Position numbers and translations under genes: made by a program. Source: Pseudoxanthomonas sp. CF385 (lineage in GTDB: Bacteria > Pseudomonadota > Gammaproteobacteria > Xanthomonadales > Xanthomonadaceae). Taken from it: a stretch of 64,000 nt of DNA. Location: positions 62,001 through 126,000 of the forward strand of contig NZ_FNKZ01000002.1 in assembly GCF_900104255.1 (NCBI RefSeq), read 5' to 3'. Under the pieces are notes generated by a model, which did no database searches, was not told where the DNA came from, and was given only the letters and a program-made list of their open reading frames with translations. Position 1 is the first letter of the stretch; the number at the start of each line of letters is the position of its first letter. Shown in pieces: positions 60,888 through 64,000 of the stretch.

Positions 60888-61106
60888 TTCGCCACACACC
60901 TTGACAGCATTGCGGCACAACGCGCGCCGACGCTTATCCACATGTTGGTCGACAGACCATCCACACGCGGTGTGGACAACCTCGACACCCACCGGTCATC
61001 GACTGGTCAAAAATTCGCCACACACCTTGACAGGCCTGCGGCACAACGCGCTGACGCGGTTATCCACATGCTTTCCCAAACCCGATCCACACGACATGTG
61101 GACAAG
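60888..61106. repeat. Two tandem units with DnaA boxes, exact 126-bp period
   Basis: Unit 1 (60888-60980) and unit 2 (61014-61106) align over about 93 bp without gaps; the first 20 bases are identical. Each has TTGACA near its start, a perfect DnaA box TTATCCACA (60934-60942; 61060-61068), a TCCACA/TGTGGA inverted repeat (60960-60976; 61086-61102), and a second, oppositely oriented box TGTGGACAA (60971-60979; 61097-61105). In total there are four strong DnaA sites in 172 bp. The arrangement suggests a DnaA titration or DnaA-responsive control region. Confidence 0.8.
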
Positions 61107-61135
61107 CCGGAGCGTGGAACATGCGACAGCTCCCT

Positions 61136-61159
61136 GTAGGAGCGACATAAGTCGCGACC
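61136..61159 (+). repeat. GTAGGAGCGAC-type dispersed repeat
   Basis: GTAGGAGCGACATAAGTCGC followed by GACC. Contains the small palindrome GCGAC-ATAA-GTCGC. Related copies in this window at 61262, 61839 and 61883 show that it belongs to a dispersed family. Confidence 0.8.
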
Positions 61160-61261
61160 GTGGACGCTGGCCACCTTTGTTCCATGAATAACCCAGACGC
61201 GGAGAAACATGCGTCGTAGGAATCAGCGCTCATCCAAGGTGCAGTGACCCCTTTGCATTCC

Positions 61262-61285
61262 GGTAGCGACTTACATCGCTCCTAC
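61262..61285 (-). repeat. GTAGGAGCGAC-type dispersed repeat
   Basis: Reverse-strand copy, GTAGGAGCGATGTAAGTCGC followed by TACC, 20 bp before the Nudix stop codon. Together with the copy at 61136 it forms an inverted pair about 100 bp apart, of the kind that folds into a long RNA hairpin. Confidence 0.75.
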
Positions 61286-61305
61286 AAGGCCAAGCAGCGC
61301 GGCCT

Positions 61306-61794
61306 TCAGATCCGCGAGTAGTCCCACGAGACCATCCGGCCTTCGTGGTACGGCATGACGCCGTGGAAGCTGCGCGGGTCGTCGTCGAACACCAGCGGCA
61401 GGAAGTGGCGGTCGCCGTCCCACAGCGGCAGGTCCATGATCTTCTCCACCGGCACCCATTCCAGCGTCCCCTCCGGATTGCGCTCGAAGGGCGTGCCGCT
61501 GTAGGTCGTGATCAGGAAGACGAAGCCCAGCCAGTCCTCACCGTGCTTGCCGAAGCCCGGCCAGCTGATCGTCCCGCGCAGCGTCATCGCGTCGCAGTCG
61601 ATGCCGGCTTCCTCGTGGATCTCGCGACGCATGCCGGCCACCACGTCTTCGTCGCGCTCGATCTTGCCGCCCAGGCCGTTGTACTTGCCCAGGTGCTGGT
61701 CGTCCGGGCGCGCGTTGCGGTGGATCAGCAATACCTGCGAGCGATCGGGCGACAGCACGTAGCCGAGGGTGGCGACGATGGGGGTATAGGGCAT
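61306..61794 (-). CDS. Nudix hydrolase, 8-oxo-dGTP diphosphatase-like
   Basis: 162 residues. The Nudix box GX5EX7REUXEEXGU is complete at 43-65 (GKIERDE...REIHEEAGI). The N-terminus (PIVATLGYVLSPD...LLIHRNARPDDQHLGKYNGLGGKIE) and the C-terminal WDGDRHFLPLVFDDDPRSFHGVMPY are typical of the MutT/YTKD-like 8-oxo-dGTPase subgroup. It would remove oxidised nucleotides in the cytosol. It lies between a regulator and its probable kinase and has repeat-rich spacers on both sides. Confidence 0.92.
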   Translation of the reverse strand: MPYTPIVATLGYVLSPDRSQVLLIHRNARPDDQHLGKYNGLGGKIERDEDVVAGMRREIHEEAGIDCDAMTLRGTISWPGFGKHGEDWLGFVFLITTYSGTPFERNPEGTLEWVPVEKIMDLPLWDGDRHFLPLVFDDDPRSFHGVMPYHEGRMVSWDYSRI

Positions 61795-61838
61795 GCGGCA
61801 GTTCCGGAAGTCGAACGCGCATTCTAGCGGCTGCTGTT

Positions 61839-61904
61839 GTGGGAGCGACGCAAGTCGCGATAGGCCGCCGGCGAGCCCGAGATCGCGACTTACGTCGCTC
61901 CCAC
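61839..61904. repeat. Inverted pair of GTGGGAGCGAC-type repeats
   Basis: Forward copy GTGGGAGCGACGCAAGTCGC plus GA (61839-61860) and its reverse complement (61883-61904), separated by 22 bp. The pair can fold into one hairpin with 20-odd base pairs. The right copy contains the last codons and the TAA stop of the hybrid kinase gene at 61890. It may serve as terminator for both the kinase and, read from the other side, the Nudix leader. Confidence 0.85.
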
Positions 61905-64000
61905 ATCAGAGACCCGCGCGGCCAGCAACCGGTCCAGCACCGATTTCAGCGCGAGCGGGCGCACCGGCTTGGCCAGCAGCGGCAGGTCGGCGTCGCGCAC
62001 GGCGCGGCGCACCGCATCGGTCTGGTCGGCGGTGAGGATCAAACAGGGTCGCCCGCCGTGCGCGGCGCGCAGGCGGTCGGCCAACGCCACGCCGGTATCG
62101 CCGTCGTCGAGGTGGTAGTCGAACAACCACAAATCCGCCGGTTGCGCGCGCAACGCGGCGTCCGCGCCCTCGCTCCCCGCCGCCGTGGCGACGCTGCAGC
62201 CCCACCCCGCCAGGACCTGCTGCAATGCCGACAGCGCCGCGGGATCGTTGTCGACCGCCAGCACATGGCGCCCCGCCAGCCCAGGCTTGCCGGACGATGC
62301 CGGCGACGGTGCCGGCGCCGCCACGCGCACCAGTTCCACCGCGAACACGGCGCCCTGCCCCAACCGACTGCGCAGCGACAACGGCGCCTGCAGCAGCGCG
62401 GCGATGCGGTCGGCGATCGACAGTCCCAGGCCCAGGCCCTGCCCCGGGACGTCGTCGCCCCGCCTGAACTCTTCGAAGATGCGCTGCTGCTCGGCTTCGG
62501 CGATGCCGGGGCCGGTATCCCACACCTCAACGCGCAGGCGATCGCCACGCCGGCGCACGCCCAGCAGCACGCCGCCGCGCACGGTGTAGCGCACCGCGTT
62601 GGCGAGGAAGTTCTGCAGGATGCGCCGCAGCAACTGCGGGTCCGTATGCACCCAGGCGCGCGTGGGCACGATGGCGAACGACAGGCCGCGCTCGTGGGCG
62701 AGCACGCGGAACTCGGACGCCAGCGGTTCCAGCACTTCCATCAACGGCAGGTCGCGCGGCTCCGGCAGCAGGCCGCCGGCCTCCAGCCGCGACATGTCCA
62801 GCAGGCCGGTCAGCAGGTCCGTGGTCGAATCCAGTGCGCCCCGCACCTGCAGCGCGGTATCGCGCTGGCGCGCTTCGGGCAGCTGCTGAGACAGCGCATC
62901 GGTGAACAGTTGGGCGGCGTGCAGCGGTTGCAGCAGGTCGTGGCCGATGGCGGTCAGGAAGCGGCTCTTCGCATCGTTCGCGTGCTCGGCTTCGCGCTTG
63001 GCGGTCTCCAGCAGCGCGGTGCGCTCGGCGACGCGCTGCTCCAGCGTCTCGTTCGCCTGCTTGAGCTGGCGTTCGGCCTGGCGCGAGGCGGTCACGTCGG
63101 TGTACGTGGCGACGAATCCACCGCCCGGCATCGGGTTGCCGCGGATCTCGACGATGCTGCCGTCGGGAAACACACGTTCGGTGAGATGCGGCGTGCCTGC
63201 CCGCATGAATGCAAGGCGCCGTTCCAGCGCGCGTTCGTCCTGCCCACGCTGCGGCATGCGCGCCAACGCCCAGCGCGTGAGCTCGGCGATCGGGCGTCCC
63301 ACCTGCAGCAACTCCGCGGGAAAACCGAACATCTCGCGGTAGCGGCGGTTCCAGGCGACCAGGCGCTGCTCGCGGTCGATCACGCTGATGCCCTGGCTCA
63401 TGTTCTGCAGCGCGGCCTCCAGCACCTGCTGGTTGAAGCGCAGATCCTGCGACACCTCGCCGACGATCGCGGCCACGGTGTCCAGGTCGCCGCTTTCGCG
63501 CCGCGCGGCGTCCAGCAGCAGACGCGCCGAAGCCGAACCGAGCACGGCGGAGAGTTCGCGCTCCAGCTGCGCTTCGATCACGCCGGGCACCGGCCCGCTG
63601 CGCGGCGCGTCGGCGAGCAGTTCCTCCACCCGTTCGCGCGGCAGGAACCGGCGACCCGCATCGCGCAGGGTCTTGCTGTCGAAGCCGCGGCTGTCGGCGC
63701 GACGCGGCGCGTTACCGCGCCATCCCATCACCAGCAACGTCACCGCCGTGCCGCAGAACAGGCTCACGCCCACCGCGCGCCCCAGCCGGCTCCAGCCGGT
63801 CAGGCCGAAGAAGCCGTCGGGCGAGAGACCGGCGATGCCGAACGGGCCGTCCTGCAGCCATGCCGGCGCCAGTCCCCGCGCATCCATCGTCACCGGCAGC
63901 AGCAACAGCCAGCCCCACACCAGGAAGCCCACGACGATGCCCGCGATCACGGCGCGTGGCGGCGTCTGCGGGCGCCAGATCGCGAATCCCAGCGCAGGCG
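61890..64000 (-). CDS. Transporter-fused hybrid histidine kinase (CrbS/MxtR-like), 5' end cut by window edge
   Basis: 703 codons are visible and the frame stays open to the edge. The visible N-terminal part is the end of a membrane transporter domain (IWRPQTPPRAVIAGIVVG... and LGRAVGVSLFCGTAVTLLVMGWRG) of the sodium:solute symporter type. It is followed by a helical linker, a PAS domain (ISVIDREQRLVAWNRRYREMFG), a coiled coil, HisKA with His in TAIGHDLLQPLHAAQ, HATPase (NFLANAVRYT, DTGPGIAE, GLGLGLSIAD) and a C-terminal receiver with Asp in LWLFDYHLDDGDTG. This is the CrbS/MxtR layout, thought to sense acetate or related acids. Partner: the LuxR-type regulator at 60144. Confidence 0.93.
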   Translation of the reverse strand, partial: PALGFAIWRPQTPPRAVIAGIVVGFLVWGWLLLLPVTMDARGLAPAWLQDGPFGIAGLSPDGFFGLTGWSRLGRAVGVSLFCGTAVTLLVMGWRGNAPRRADSRGFDSKTLRDAGRRFLPRERVEELLADAPRSGPVPGVIEAQLERELSAVLGSASARLLLDAARRESGDLDTVAAIVGEVSQDLRFNQQVLEAALQNMSQGISVIDREQRLVAWNRRYREMFGFPAELLQVGRPIAELTRWALARMPQRGQDERALERRLAFMRAGTPHLTERVFPDGSIVEIRGNPMPGGGFVATYTDVTASRQAERQLKQANETLEQRVAERTALLETAKREAEHANDAKSRFLTAIGHDLLQPLHAAQLFTDALSQQLPEARQRDTALQVRGALDSTTDLLTGLLDMSRLEAGGLLPEPRDLPLMEVLEPLASEFRVLAHERGLSFAIVPTRAWVHTDPQLLRRILQNFLANAVRYTVRGGVLLGVRRRGDRLRVEVWDTGPGIAEAEQQRIFEEFRRGDDVPGQGLGLGLSIADRIAALLQAPLSLRSRLGQGAVFAVELVRVAAPAPSPASSGKPGLAGRHVLAVDNDPAALSALQQVLAGWGCSVATAAGSEGADAALRAQPADLWLFDYHLDDGDTGVALADRLRAAHGGRPCLILTADQTDAVRRAVRDADLPLLAKPVRPLALKSVLDRLLAARVSDVGAT

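Larger units (their letters stand above)
60810..61305. other. 500-bp noncoding region with structured repeats
   Basis: Between the response regulator and the convergent Nudix gene. It contains the hairpin above, a GATCAT/ATGATC inverted repeat (60859-60882), the tandem DnaA-box units (60888-61106) and two GTAGGAGCGA-type repeats (61136-61159, 61262-61285). No protein-like frame, tRNA or known RNA was recognised. It is less GC-rich than the surrounding genes. Confidence 0.7.

Noticed and set aside
60888..61106. Chromosomal or plasmid replication origin
   Set aside because: DnaA boxes are present, but there is no AT-rich unwinding segment of useful length, and no dnaA, dnaN or rep gene next to it; a titration or regulatory site is more economical.
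1..64000. tRNA, rRNA, prophage, insertion sequences or CRISPR arrays
   Set aside because: Read for typical signatures (TTCGA loops with CCA ends, transposase DDE motifs, integrase RHRY motifs, regularly spaced repeats) and none was seen; a dedicated scan was not possible.

Overview
The window is 64 kb of high-GC chromosomal DNA from a gammaproteobacterium, most likely a member of the Xanthomonadaceae/Lysobacteraceae (Pseudoxanthomonas-like). This placement is inferred from the style of the proteins, the dispersed GTRGGAGCGAC-type intergenic repeats, the class III PHA synthase and the many regulators. No rRNA, tRNA, CRISPR array, transposase, integrase or phage gene was recognised. Coding density is high. 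Two genes run off the edges: a multi-PAS histidine kinase at the left and a transporter-fused hybrid kinase at the right.

Layout. 0-4.5 kb: multi-PAS kinase, an uncertain small gene, transglutaminase-like protein, TspO. 4.8-7.6 kb: outer-membrane barrel, an Arr-type rifamycin ADP-ribosyltransferase, an L,D-transpeptidase and an Lpp-like lipoprotein. 7.7-10.9 kb: acyltransferase and a YtrA-type GntR regulator/ABC operon preceded by a clear operator. 11-19 kb: cupin, Asp/Glu racemase, TonB-dependent siderophore receptor with a possible Fur box, YCII protein, ABC-F ATPase, and an OmpR/EnvZ-type two-component pair. 19.4-28.3 kb: redox and stress genes (SDR, exported epoxide-hydrolase-like enzyme, CcdA plus thioredoxin lipoprotein, tautomerase, Tyr-less SDR and its divergent LysR, cupin, DUF2798, Ohr, RibD-like reductase, LysR/RidA). 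28.3-36.2 kb: GMC oxidoreductase, a large LuxR-family ATPase regulator, two DUF4242 proteins, an MddA-like methyltransferase, an exported hydrolase and a Rof-like protein. 36.2-43.5 kb: chemoreceptor, EAL-CBS-GGDEF protein, LysR/SDR/exported hydrolase. 43.6-53.6 kb: CocE-type hydrolase, small membrane and NTF2-like proteins, HD-GYP protein, GFA protein, TetR regulator, FAD oxidoreductase, a histone-H1-like protein, a possible metallopeptidase-like protein and a PspC-domain protein.

53.6-64 kb is the most coherent block. It holds phaE-phaC (class III polyhydroxybutyrate synthase), a DUF5329 gene, pssA, a 3-hydroxybutyrate oligomer hydrolase and a 3-hydroxybutyrate dehydrogenase. These are followed by a CrbR/ErdR-like response regulator, a Nudix hydrolase and a CrbS/MxtR-like hybrid kinase. 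Synthesis, breakdown and probable acetate/short-chain-acid sensing of storage polymer therefore sit together. Between the response regulator and the Nudix gene lies a noncoding segment with two aligned ~93-bp units repeated at exactly 126 bp, each carrying two strong DnaA boxes. This is the most unusual noncoding signal in the window.
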